From Andreprevotia chitinilytica DSM 18519 (lineage in GTDB: Bacteria > Pseudomonadota > Gammaproteobacteria > Burkholderiales > Chitinibacteraceae): a DNA stretch of 64,000 bases. The stretch is from positions 1 to 64,000 of the forward strand of contig NZ_JONM01000004.1 in the NCBI RefSeq assembly GCF_000711875.1, in the 5' to 3' direction. The first letter of the stretch is position 1, and each line of letters begins with the position of its first letter. The notes beneath the pieces were generated by a model. It was not told where the DNA came from, made no database searches, and was given only the letters and a program-made list of their open reading frames with translations. This document shows positions 25,306-32,863 of the stretch, one piece after another. A program made the position numbers and the translations under genes.

Positions 25306-26285
25306 CAGACTTGCTCCGCCCGTTCGGCATAGCGCCGTGCCAGCACCGAGCACACGATCAGCTGCAGCTGGTGATAGAACATGATCGGCAGCACGATCAG
25401 GCCAAGGCCGGGGTGGCCGGCGAACAGCAGCTTGGCCATCGGGATACCGGTAGCGAGGCTCTTTTTCGAGCCGCAGAACACGGCGGTCACTTCATCCGGC
25501 AGGCTAAACCCGACAGCACGGCTGATGCGCGTGGTGCTGAACAACACCGCCGCCAACACGATACCCACCAACACGAACACCACCGCCAGCATCCACCACG
25601 CATAGTTGTGCCACAGCCCGGCCACGGTCGAATCGCAGAACGACGAATACACAATCAACACCACTACCCCGCGATCGATCTTGTTGATGATCGGCTTGTT
25701 GCGAGACAGCCAACCGGCCAGCCACGGCCGCAACACTTGGCCAATCGCAAACGGCAACAGCAGTTGAATGGCGATATCCGCCACCGCCTTGCCCACTGAC
25801 AGATGTGCGCCGCTGGTGGCGACCATCAGCCCGATCAGTAGCGGCGTCGCCACCATGCCGACCAGATTGGAGAGCGAAGCATTGAAGATCGCCCCCGGCA
25901 CATTGCCCTTGCCGACGCTGGTCATCGCCACCGACGACGAAATGGTCGATGGCAACACGCACAGGTAGAACACACCGAGCACCAAATCAGGCGGCAGCAC
26001 CGGCTTGATCAGGAGTACCAGCAACACGCCGATCAGCGGGAACACGACATAGGTCGTCGCCTGCACGAACACATGCAAACGCCAGTTCGATACCCCCGCC
26101 TTAAGACTCTGCCGCGACAACGCGGCGCCATGCAGGAAGAACACCACCGACACGCCCAGATTGGTGATCACGCCTAAATGCAACGGGCCATCGCCGGTGC
26201 CGAGCGTCGGATAGATGAGCGCCAGGACCACGGCAGTCAACATGGACAGCAGGAAGCCGTCGATTCTGAATGGAAGCTTTTTCAT
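25305..26285 (-). CDS. bile acid:sodium symporter family protein (YfeH-like)
   Basis: 326 residues from the ATG at 26285 (MKKLPFRIDGFLLSM). Ten hydrophobic helices with SBF-like motifs NLGVSVVFFLHGAALSRQSLKAG, LCVLPSTISSSVAMTSVGKGN and VTAVFCGSKKSLATGIPMAKLLF. This is the YfeH/SLC10A7-like branch; bacterial members move organic anions with sodium but substrates are mostly unknown. It overlaps the TSUP gene by one base in a TGATG arrangement. Longer upstream starts are unlikely because they precede the first helix by 19 unconserved residues. Confidence 0.88.
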   Translation of the reverse strand: MKKLPFRIDGFLLSMLTAVVLALIYPTLGTGDGPLHLGVITNLGVSVVFFLHGAALSRQSLKAGVSNWRLHVFVQATTYVVFPLIGVLLVLLIKPVLPPDLVLGVFYLCVLPSTISSSVAMTSVGKGNVPGAIFNASLSNLVGMVATPLLIGLMVATSGAHLSVGKAVADIAIQLLLPFAIGQVLRPWLAGWLSRNKPIINKIDRGVVVLIVYSSFCDSTVAGLWHNYAWWMLAVVFVLVGIVLAAVLFSTTRISRAVGFSLPDEVTAVFCGSKKSLATGIPMAKLLFAGHPGLGLIVLPIMFYHQLQLIVCSVLARRYAERAEQV

Positions 26286-26354
26286 AGCCCGATAGCATAA
26301 AGGGCCATAGACGGACCGCCAAGTACGGGATTGGCCTGTCAACGCGACGGTGAG

Positions 26355-26807
26355 CTAACTCAATAACGACCGAATAAACGACCACTCCACCGCCGTCACC
26401 GGCGTGATCGACAAGCGATTGCCGCGCTTGAGCACCGGCATCTCCGCCAATTCGGGATAGCGGCGCATTTCTTCCAGATTCAAGATGCGGGTCTTGCCGA
26501 TGAACTTCACATCCACCTGCTGCCAGCGCGGTTGGTCTGAAGTGGATTTGGCGTCGAAGTATTTGGAGGTTGGGTCGAACTGGGTCGGGTCTGGATACGC
26601 CGGCTTGCAGACCTCGGCAAACCCGGCCACGCCCGGCTCGGCGCAGCTGGAGTGATAGAACAGCACGCCGTCACCCACCTGCATCAAATCCCGCATGAAA
26701 TTGCGCGCCTGATAGTTGCGCACGCCATACCAGCCGACGGTGCCGCGCTGTGCCAGATCATCAATGGAAACATCGCCGGGTTCGGACTTCATCAACCAAT
26801 AGTTCAT
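26355..26807 (-). CDS. EVE-domain protein
   Basis: 150 residues, a complete single EVE domain (YWLMKSEPGDVSIDDLA, GVRNYQARNFMRDLMQVGDGVLFYHS, PVLKRGNRLSITPVTAVEW). EVE is a PUA-like fold that recognises modified bases in nucleic acids. The ATG overlaps the stop of the YkgJ-like gene (TGATG), so both are one transcript. No effector domain is fused, as usual for the housekeeping YciO-neighbour form. Confidence 0.92.
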   Translation of the reverse strand: MNYWLMKSEPGDVSIDDLAQRGTVGWYGVRNYQARNFMRDLMQVGDGVLFYHSSCAEPGVAGFAEVCKPAYPDPTQFDPTSKYFDAKSTSDQPRWQQVDVKFIGKTRILNLEEMRRYPELAEMPVLKRGNRLSITPVTAVEWSFIRSLLS

Positions 26808-27127
26808 CAGGCACCTCTAGGCTCTGTTGACGTAGTGGGGAGTGACAAGATTGGAATCCGCTTGCGCTGCTCCAGGCAATCATGATCGCCCAGCTCGTAC
26901 TCGCGGCAGATCAGCGGGCGCTGCAGATAGATCGAACACAGCATGGTCTGGCGGTTGAGCGCGGCGCACCAGCCGTCCTCCAACCGATGCATGATCTCGC
27001 CGCCCCAGGCATCTTTCTCGATGTATTGCGGCGGCACGTCATCATCGCCAGCCATCAGCATGACTTCGAGCTGGCAGCAGCACGCGCGGCAGCTGCTACA
27101 GGAAAGGGGTTCGGCGTTTGGATTCAT
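26807..27127 (-). CDS. YkgJ-family cysteine cluster protein
   Basis: 106 residues. The N-terminal CSSCRACCCQ and the later C-A-x5-C-SIYLQRPLICREYELGDHDCL cysteines make up the CxxCxxxCC zinc- or iron-binding cluster of the YkgJ family. Function unknown; members accompany tRNA- and metal-related genes. It overlaps the EVE gene start. A large structured element lies upstream at 27174-27253. Confidence 0.85.
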   Translation of the reverse strand: MNPNAEPLSCSSCRACCCQLEVMLMAGDDDVPPQYIEKDAWGGEIMHRLEDGWCAALNRQTMLCSIYLQRPLICREYELGDHDCLEQRKRIPILSLPTTSTEPRGA

Positions 27128-27173
27128 GCCGCCAGTTTACGCGCTGGCTGCCGTTTGGTTTGGCGCGATGAAG

Positions 27174-27253
27174 AAACCCCTCATGGCTAGGCGCACAGTC
27201 GCAGGCAGTACACGTGGTACGGCAAGACTGTGCAACAACGCCAGGAGGGGTTT
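27174..27253 (-). terminator. multi-stem hairpin between two same-strand genes
   Basis: An outer stem AAACCCCTC (27174) / GAGGGGTTT (27245), a middle stem GCACAGTC (27193) / GACTGTGC (27226) and an inner GTAC-ACGTG-GTAC are nested over 80 bases. On the minus strand the outer stem ends in TTTCTTC right behind the 27265 gene's stop, so it works plausibly as its terminator. Its elaborate inner part is unusual for a simple terminator. Confidence 0.6.
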
Positions 27254-27264
27254 ATTCGTCGTGC

Positions 27265-28050
27265 TTACCCGGCCAGCGTTTGCCAGATCAGGCGAGTCAA
27301 CAACACCACCGCCAGCACAATGAACAAGCGGCGTATCCACGTGTTGCCGCCCTTGAGCGCCAAGCGGCTGCCGACTTGTGCGCCGGCCACATTGGCGACC
27401 GCCATCGGGATTGCATAGCTGAAATACACCATGCCGGCCGGAATGAAGTAGACCAGCGAGGCCAGGTTGGTGGCGAGGTTGACCACCTTGGCCGAGGCCG
27501 AGGCGCGCAGGAAGTCGAAGTGAAAAAAGCGGATGAACAGAAAGATCAGGAAGGAGCCGGTGCCGGGGCCGAAAAAGCCGTCATAGAACCCGATGGCAGC
27601 GCCGATGACGAGGCCGATATACAGATCGCGCCGGGTCAGCGGCCGGCCGGCATCATCTGTGCCAAAAGCCGGTTTGAACCAGGTGTACGTCAACATCACC
27701 GCCAACAACACGATCACCAGCGGGCGCACCGAACTGGCCGGCAGGTAATGAATCGCCCGTGCCCCGAGATACGCGCCAACGAACGCCGCCGCGGCGCTCG
27801 GCAGCAGGATGTGCCAATCCAGCTTCACCTGCCGCGCATAGCGCACAGTAGCCGAGGCGGTGCCCATGATGGAGGCGAACTTGTTGGTGCCCATCAACGC
27901 AGCCGGGATTTCCTTGGGGAAAATCGCGAACAGCCCCGGCACCTGGATCAACCCGCCGCCACCGACAGCGGCATCGACCAGACCGGCGATGAAGGACAAA
28001 GGAATCAGGAGGGCGAGGTAGGCGAGTTCGAAGCTGTGCATGGACTGCAT
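27265..28050 (-). CDS. YfcA-type TSUP permease
   Basis: 261 residues from the ATG at 28050; an ATG three codons further in (28041) is also possible. Motifs of the YfcA subtype: FIAGLVDAAVGGGGLIQVPGL, ALMGTNKFASIMGTASATVRYARQ and IGFYDGFFGPGTGSFLIFLFI. Eight helices. The substrate of YfcA is not established. It differs clearly from the two other TSUP genes in the window in both half-domain motifs. Confidence 0.9.
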   Translation of the reverse strand: MQSMHSFELAYLALLIPLSFIAGLVDAAVGGGGLIQVPGLFAIFPKEIPAALMGTNKFASIMGTASATVRYARQVKLDWHILLPSAAAAFVGAYLGARAIHYLPASSVRPLVIVLLAVMLTYTWFKPAFGTDDAGRPLTRRDLYIGLVIGAAIGFYDGFFGPGTGSFLIFLFIRFFHFDFLRASASAKVVNLATNLASLVYFIPAGMVYFSYAIPMAVANVAGAQVGSRLALKGGNTWIRRLFIVLAVVLLTRLIWQTLAG

Positions 28051-28120
28051 GGTGCATCCACCGCGCAACAACAGGCAATCGCGGTTTGCCGCAATCGATT
28101 GTCATGTCGCCAATCAAACT

Positions 28121-28192
28121 GTAGGAGCGAGCTTGCTCGCGATGACTATGGTGGATTGGTCAAAGCAATCGCGAGCAAGCTCGCTCCTACAA
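28121..28192. repeat. inverted 24-bp repeat pair
   Basis: TGTAGGAGCGAGCTTGCTCG at 28121 and its reverse complement at 28170-28192, with a 25-bp spacer. Second occurrence of the pair described at 15601. It could form a strong hairpin between two minus-strand genes. Confidence 0.85.
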
Positions 28193-28209
28193 GATTTGGA
28201 TAGGCTTGT

Positions 28210-28770
28210 TCAGTGCCCGTACTTCGCAGTCAAACTCGCCTTCCCCAAAGTATTGAAATGCAGGTTGAACCCAACCAGCGCTGCCGATGAATCCGCTGTG
28301 ACATCGAGCTTGTCGGTCTTCAAGGCATAGACGGTGAAGATATAGCGGTGCGGCTTGTCGCCCTGCGGTGGGCAAGCGCCACCAAAACCGGGTGCGCCGA
28401 AATCGGTGCGCGTTTGCAGGCTATTGGCCGGCAATGATCCGCCTGTGCTGCCTGCGCCATGCGCCAGACCGGTCGCGCTGGCGGGGATGTTGACCACCAG
28501 CCAATGCCACCAGCCGCTGCCAGTCGGCGCATCCGGGTCGTACACCGTGACGGCGAAACTCTTGGTGCCGGCCGGGGCGTTTTTCCACTCCAGCGCGGGC
28601 GATACGTTCTTGCCAGTGCAGCCGAAGCCGGCGAACACCTGTTCATCCGACAGTTTCTTGCCGTTGGCAACGTCCGGGCTGGTAAGCGTGAAGCCGGCGG
28701 CCTGGGCCAGACCGGCGGCGGCGAATGCCAATGCGGCGAGTGTCGGGGCGAATATGGATCGAGTCTTCAT
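28210..28770 (-). CDS. YbhB/YbcL (PEBP, Raf-kinase-inhibitor-like) exported protein
   Basis: 186 residues: signal peptide 1-24 (AGLAQA-A) and a full PEBP fold. Ligand-site motifs: NVSPALEWKNAPAGTKSFAVTVYDPDAPTGSGWWHWLVVNIP (about 54-95) and GACPPQGDKPHRYIFTVYAL (about 131-150). Bacterial members are small-ligand-binding proteins without kinase-inhibitor evidence. Located in the periplasm by its signal. The ATG follows GGAGACCCCG. Confidence 0.92.
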   Translation of the reverse strand: MKTRSIFAPTLAALAFAAAGLAQAAGFTLTSPDVANGKKLSDEQVFAGFGCTGKNVSPALEWKNAPAGTKSFAVTVYDPDAPTGSGWWHWLVVNIPASATGLAHGAGSTGGSLPANSLQTRTDFGAPGFGGACPPQGDKPHRYIFTVYALKTDKLDVTADSSAALVGFNLHFNTLGKASLTAKYGH

Positions 28771-28915
28771 CGGGGTCTCCTGAGGAAATACGACGGGGTG
28801 TGAATGACAAACCCATCTTAGGCATGGATGCCGCGCAGCACTGTTCCGTAACGCGCATGCATCGCTCCGATTCGCTCATGAGATCGACAGGATTGGGTCG
28901 TGTGATGCGGCCCCC

Positions 28916-29026
28916 GTAGCCCGGACGGCTGTGCCGGCCGGGGTTGCGATGCGGGAGACTGAGTAAACCCTGGCTGAAATGTATTGGCACACAACCCCGG
29001 CCGACGCAGCCGTCCGGGCTACGAGT
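28916..29026. repeat. REP pair (BIME)
   Basis: GTAGCCCGGACGGCTGTGCCGGCCGGGG at 28916-28943 and CCCCGGCCGACGCAGCCG...GGGCTACG at 28996-29024 in opposite orientation, between the PEBP gene and the AraC-type gene end. Confidence 0.85.
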
Positions 29027-29041
29027 AGGGCTTGTGCGTAG

Positions 29042-29869
29042 CTAAGCCTGCTGGCTCTCACGCAACGCCGATGGCGTCACCCCGAAACGCTCACGAAAAC
29101 GCGTGGTGAATTTCGAGGCCGAGTCATAACCGCTGGCGTTGGCGATCTCGCCGATGGGCCGGTTGCTGGACTGCACCAACCCGAGGCCGTGGCTCATGCG
29201 AACGGCTTCCAGCAATTCGCGAAACCCCGCCCCTTCCGCCGCCAGCTGCCGCCGTAACGTGGCGGCGCTGCGATGCAGGCGCTGGGCAATCTCCTCCCCC
29301 GTCCACGCGTAGGCCGGATCAAGCTGCAACAACAGGCGCACCTGTTCGGCCAATGGCGCAGCGGCAGGCTGGAACAAGGCGTGACCATGACCCGCCAGTA
29401 GCAAGGCCAGCAATACGCCGTGCAGATGATGCGAGAGCAGCGAATCGGCAGCGTCTTGCTCCCACCCCGCTTGCAGCGCTTGCCAACTGACCTCGAATGC
29501 CGCGTCGGCCGGCAAGATCAGCTGTGGCGAAGCAGATCGGCTCAGCAACTCAGCCAGCGCCACACCATGCACTGCGCGAAACTGCCGCAGCAGTTCCGGC
29601 CCGATTTCGATGAATACCGCCGCATAGCGACCAGTACGTGCATCCGGCGCATTGGTAAGGTCGATTTCCGCCCCGGCCGGCACGGCGATCAACTGGGCCG
29701 CGCCAGCCGTTTGAGCGCCGTACGGGCCAAACAGCTGCTTGCTGCCAACCAATACCCGCATCAACGTCGGGCGCGTGAACGGCACGCGGCGAATGGTTTG
29801 CACGTTGGCGGCGACCACCGCGGCCATGCCACTGCCGTCAGCCAAGCGCCGCGCGGCGGGAAAGCTCAC
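29042..29869 (-). CDS. AraC-family transcriptional regulator
   Basis: 275 residues. The C-terminal ~100 residues hold the two helix-turn-helix units (WTGEEIAQRLHRSAATLRRQLAAEG, then IGEIANASGYDSASKFTTRFRERFGVTPSALRE). The N-terminal half is a variable sensing domain of the kind seen in RhaS/GadX-like regulators without recognisable ligand residues. Its ATG overlaps the stop of the Hsp70-type gene (ATGA), so the two are coupled. The target genes are not evident. Confidence 0.9.
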   Translation of the reverse strand: MSFPAARRLADGSGMAAVVAANVQTIRRVPFTRPTLMRVLVGSKQLFGPYGAQTAGAAQLIAVPAGAEIDLTNAPDARTGRYAAVFIEIGPELLRQFRAVHGVALAELLSRSASPQLILPADAAFEVSWQALQAGWEQDAADSLLSHHLHGVLLALLLAGHGHALFQPAAAPLAEQVRLLLQLDPAYAWTGEEIAQRLHRSAATLRRQLAAEGAGFRELLEAVRMSHGLGLVQSSNRPIGEIANASGYDSASKFTTRFRERFGVTPSALRESQQA

Positions 29870-31116
29870 CCGAAGCGCCTCGCCGCATCGATGGCAAGAC
29901 CGCTGCCGATACTGCCGAAGCGGTCGCCTTCCACGTGTTTGGCGTTCGGCAGGCAGGCGGCGATCTGGGCACGCAGCAGCGGCACGCCGGATGCGCCACC
30001 GGTGAAGTACACCGTGTCGACCTGATCCGGCTGGATGCCGGCATCTCGCAACAAGGCATTGACGGCGTTTGCGATCTTGTCGAGCAAACCGGCGATGGCG
30101 GCTTCGAAGCTGGTGCGCTGGATGGTGTGCTCCAGGTCTTCCTCGATCCGGCCCAGTGCCAGCGTGTGCTCGTCGGCATCCGATAGCGCGATCTTGGCCG
30201 CTTCCGCCTGCGTGGCGAGCCAGTGGCCGGAGCGGCGGGCGATCAGGTTGAACAGGCGATCCAGCTTGTCGCGCTCGCGGGCATCGCGGAACAGATCCTG
30301 CAAATCACCGCTTACCCGCCGCGTGTAGACGAAGTTGATGGTGTGCCAGGTGGCGAGGTTGAAGTAATAGCTGGACGGCATTTCCGCGCCACTTTTCAGC
30401 AGCGTCTTGTAGCCCAGCAGCGGCATCAGCTCAGCGAGGCTCAATGCGCGGTCGAAATCGGTACCGCCGATATGCACACCGCCCCAAGCCAGAATGTCGC
30501 CGTGGCGCTCGGCAGCCTGGGCGCGCTCAGGCGAGAGCCGCAGCAGCGAAAAATCGGACGTACCGCCGCCGATATCGACGATCAGCGTCAGTGTTTCGTG
30601 GCTCAGCGATTGTTCGTAATCGAAGGCCGCCGCGATCGGCTCGAACTGGAATTCGACCTCTTTGAAACCGGCGGCACGGGCGATATCGGCCAGCGTGTCT
30701 TGCGCCAGTTGATCGGCCGCCGTGTCGTCATCGACGAAGTGCACCGGCCGGCCGAACACGGCGGCATCGAAGCTGCGGCCTGCGGCTTGCTCGCCACGCG
30801 CTTTCAGCTCGTTGATGAAGGTGGAGAGGATGGTCTGGAACGCCAGCGGCCGACCGCCGACTTCGGTCTGCGCGCTCATCAAGCCGGTGCCGAGGATGCT
30901 TTTCAGCGAGCGCATCAGCCGGCCTTCAAAGCCGTCCATGTATTCAGTGAGGGCCGCCCGGCCGTAGCTGACGGTGTCTTCCTCTGCATTGAAGAACAGC
31001 ATCGACGGCAGCGTGGTCTTGCCGTCTTCCAGCGCAAGTAGTGCAGATTGACCGGGCCGACGCCAACCGACCGTTGAGTTGGAGGTGCCGAAGTCGATGC
31101 CGAGGGCACGGGGAAT
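29866..31116 (-). CDS. YegD-like Hsp70-family protein without a canonical start codon
   Basis: About 416 residues if read from the ATT at 31116. The nucleotide-binding core is intact: phosphate-1 loop GIDFGTSNSTVGWRRPG, TLPSMLFFNAEED, phosphate-2 VDIGGGTSDFSLLRL near 190 and VYFTGGASGVPLLR near 380; there is no substrate-binding domain, as in YegD. In this frame the upstream stop is TGA at 31161-31159, and no ATG, GTG or TTG lies between it and the ATG at 31002, which would delete the phosphate-1 loop. Candidate non-canonical starts are CTG at 31140 and ATT at 31116. Followed by the AraC gene in ATGA overlap. Confidence 0.75.
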   Translation of the reverse strand: MPRALGIDFGTSNSTVGWRRPGQSALLALEDGKTTLPSMLFFNAEEDTVSYGRAALTEYMDGFEGRLMRSLKSILGTGLMSAQTEVGGRPLAFQTILSTFINELKARGEQAAGRSFDAAVFGRPVHFVDDDTAADQLAQDTLADIARAAGFKEVEFQFEPIAAAFDYEQSLSHETLTLIVDIGGGTSDFSLLRLSPERAQAAERHGDILAWGGVHIGGTDFDRALSLAELMPLLGYKTLLKSGAEMPSSYYFNLATWHTINFVYTRRVSGDLQDLFRDARERDKLDRLFNLIARRSGHWLATQAEAAKIALSDADEHTLALGRIEEDLEHTIQRTSFEAAIAGLLDKIANAVNALLRDAGIQPDQVDTVYFTGGASGVPLLRAQIAACLPNAKHVEGDRFGSIGSGLAIDAARRFG

Positions 31117-31208
31117 AGAAGTAGCGATGATGAAATCCAGCGGGAAAACAAAAAATGATCAGCCCAGTATCCACCGGGGAGCCAGCCGGCAAAGGCCTGT
31201 TGGTTTTT

Positions 31209-31322
31209 TCAGGCTCGTTTCGCAACATACATCGCATCAATGGCACGACTCAATACCGTTTCGGTCAGCACGCCGTTGTGTTGCGTATTGAGCCCAACGT
31301 CGACACGCGTCGTCACTGGCAT
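31209..31322 (-). pseudogene. possible relic of a GGDEF-domain C-terminus
   Basis: The minus-strand frame reads VTTRVDVGLNTQ...LTETVLSRAIDAMYVAKRA and then a stop. This resembles the last 35 residues of a GGDEF domain (VTxSIGVA ... LLxRADxAMYxAKRAG). Nothing upstream in frame continues the domain. The remaining part of this 336-bp spacer (31117-31452) shows no gene. Confidence 0.35.
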
Positions 31323-31452
31323 GCGAGACAAAAGCATGTGGACACCCAGACAAGATGAACCATTCATATGATCGGCACATGAATTTGCCGAAGGCGGCAG
31401 GTTACGCCCCTTAACGCGAGCCCGGATCTGGGTTCGCATTCGGTTGGGATGC

Positions 31453-32787
31453 TTATTTGCCAATACAGAATCGGCTAAAAATCACCCCCAGCAAATCGTC
31501 CGACGTGAACGTGCCAGTAATCTCATTAAGGGCGTTTTGCGCCAGCCGCAGCTCTTCGGCGAAGAGTTCGATCTGGTAGTAGGCGGCATCGGCTGTATCC
31601 AGATTGGCTTGGGCGCGGCGGATGGCGTCAAGGTGGCGCTCGCGGGCGATGAAGATGCCATCATCCGTGCCTTGCCAGCCGACACGGGCGAGCAGTTTCT
31701 GCCGCAGCTCGGCAATGCCTAGCGCAGCCTTGGCGGAGACGTGGATTTCGTCATCCGTCGCAATGCCAACCGCTTCGCCAGTGAGGTCGATCTTGTTGAA
31801 CACACGCAGCACCGGCAGCTTGGCGGGCAGCTTGGCGAGGATGGCTTGATCGTGGGCGGTGACGCCTTCGCGGCTATCCAGTAGCAGCAACGCTAGATCG
31901 GCTTTTTCCACCGCCTGCCATGTGCGTTCGATACCGATTTTCTCCACCACGTCGTCGGTATCGCGCAGGCCGGCGGTGTCGATGATATGTACCGGCACGC
32001 CATCCAGTTGGATCAACTCACGTACCGTATCGCGGGTGGTGCCGGCGATGTCGGTAACGATGGCGACTTCTTCACCGGCCAAGGCATTCATCAGGCTGGA
32101 TTTGCCGACGTTGGGCTGGCCGATCAGCACGATATGCGCGCCTTCGCGCAGCAGCTTGCCTTGAGTGGCGGTGCCGAGCACCGTTTGCAGCTGTGCTTGC
32201 AAGCCATGCAGCTTGCCGCGTGCGTCGGCCGCTTCCAGAAAATCGATGTCTTCCTCGGGGAAGTCGAGCGTGGCTTCGACCAACATGCGCAGGTTGATCA
32301 GCTGATCGACCAGCGCGTGGACTTCGCGTGAGAACGCGCCATCAAGGGACTTGAGCGCCGAGCGGGCAGCGGCTTCGGATTGGGCATCGATCAGGTCGGC
32401 GACGGCTTCGGCTTGCGCCAGATCGAGCTTGCTGTTGAGGAAGGCACGTTTGGTGAACTCGCCCGGTTCCGCATGGCGTGCACCGAGTTCGATGCAACGG
32501 GCAAGCAGCATCTTGAGCACCACCGGGCCACCGTGGCCTTGCAGCTCCAGCACGTCTTCGCCGGTGAAGGAATTCGGGCCGGGGAAATAGAGCGCGATGC
32601 CTTCGTCGATCACGCTGCCATCAGTCGCCTTGAAGCGGGCAAAGTGGGCAAAGCGTGGCTTGAGTTCGCGCCCGATCAGGCCGGCGATGAAGGCATCGAG
32701 ACCGCGACCGGAGATTCGGATCACGCCAACGCCGCCTCGTCCGGGGGCGGTGGCGACTGCTGCAATGGTATCTGGGGTGTAGAGCAT
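31453..32787 (-). CDS. mnmE: tRNA modification GTPase MnmE (TrmE)
   Basis: 444 residues. N-terminal folate-binding domain ([21 protein letters not shown]), helical domain, and an inserted G domain with GQPNVGKSS (about 220-228), [14 protein letters not shown] and NKID. The C-terminus ends in the catalytic FCIGK, as in active MnmE. With MnmG it forms the 5-carboxymethylaminomethyl modification of wobble uridine. It is the last gene of the rpmH-rnpA-yidD-yidC-mnmE series; a hairpin separates it from yidC. Confidence 0.98.
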   Translation of the reverse strand: MLYTPDTIAAVATAPGRGGVGVIRISGRGLDAFIAGLIGRELKPRFAHFARFKATDGSVIDEGIALYFPGPNSFTGEDVLELQGHGGPVVLKMLLARCIELGARHAEPGEFTKRAFLNSKLDLAQAEAVADLIDAQSEAAARSALKSLDGAFSREVHALVDQLINLRMLVEATLDFPEEDIDFLEAADARGKLHGLQAQLQTVLGTATQGKLLREGAHIVLIGQPNVGKSSLMNALAGEEVAIVTDIAGTTRDTVRELIQLDGVPVHIIDTAGLRDTDDVVEKIGIERTWQAVEKADLALLLLDSREGVTAHDQAILAKLPAKLPVLRVFNKIDLTGEAVGIATDDEIHVSAKAALGIAELRQKLLARVGWQGTDDGIFIARERHLDAIRRAQANLDTADAAYYQIELFAEELRLAQNALNEITGTFTSDDLLGVIFSRFCIGK

Positions 32788-32816
32788 GGCTTGAGGCTAA
32801 CTTTGCAAAACCACAA

Positions 32817-32850
32817 AAGCAAACCGCCGCTCAAAGGCGGCGGTTTGCGG
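32817..32850 (-). terminator. intrinsic terminator after yidC
   Basis: CAAACCGCCGC (32820-32830) pairs with GCGGCGGTTTG (32837-32847) around AAAGG; on the minus strand the stem is followed by CTTTTGTGGTTTTGC. It sits 17 bp beyond the yidC stop and before mnmE, so mnmE expression depends on read-through or an own promoter. Confidence 0.85.
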
Positions 32851-32863
32851 GCGACAGATACGC

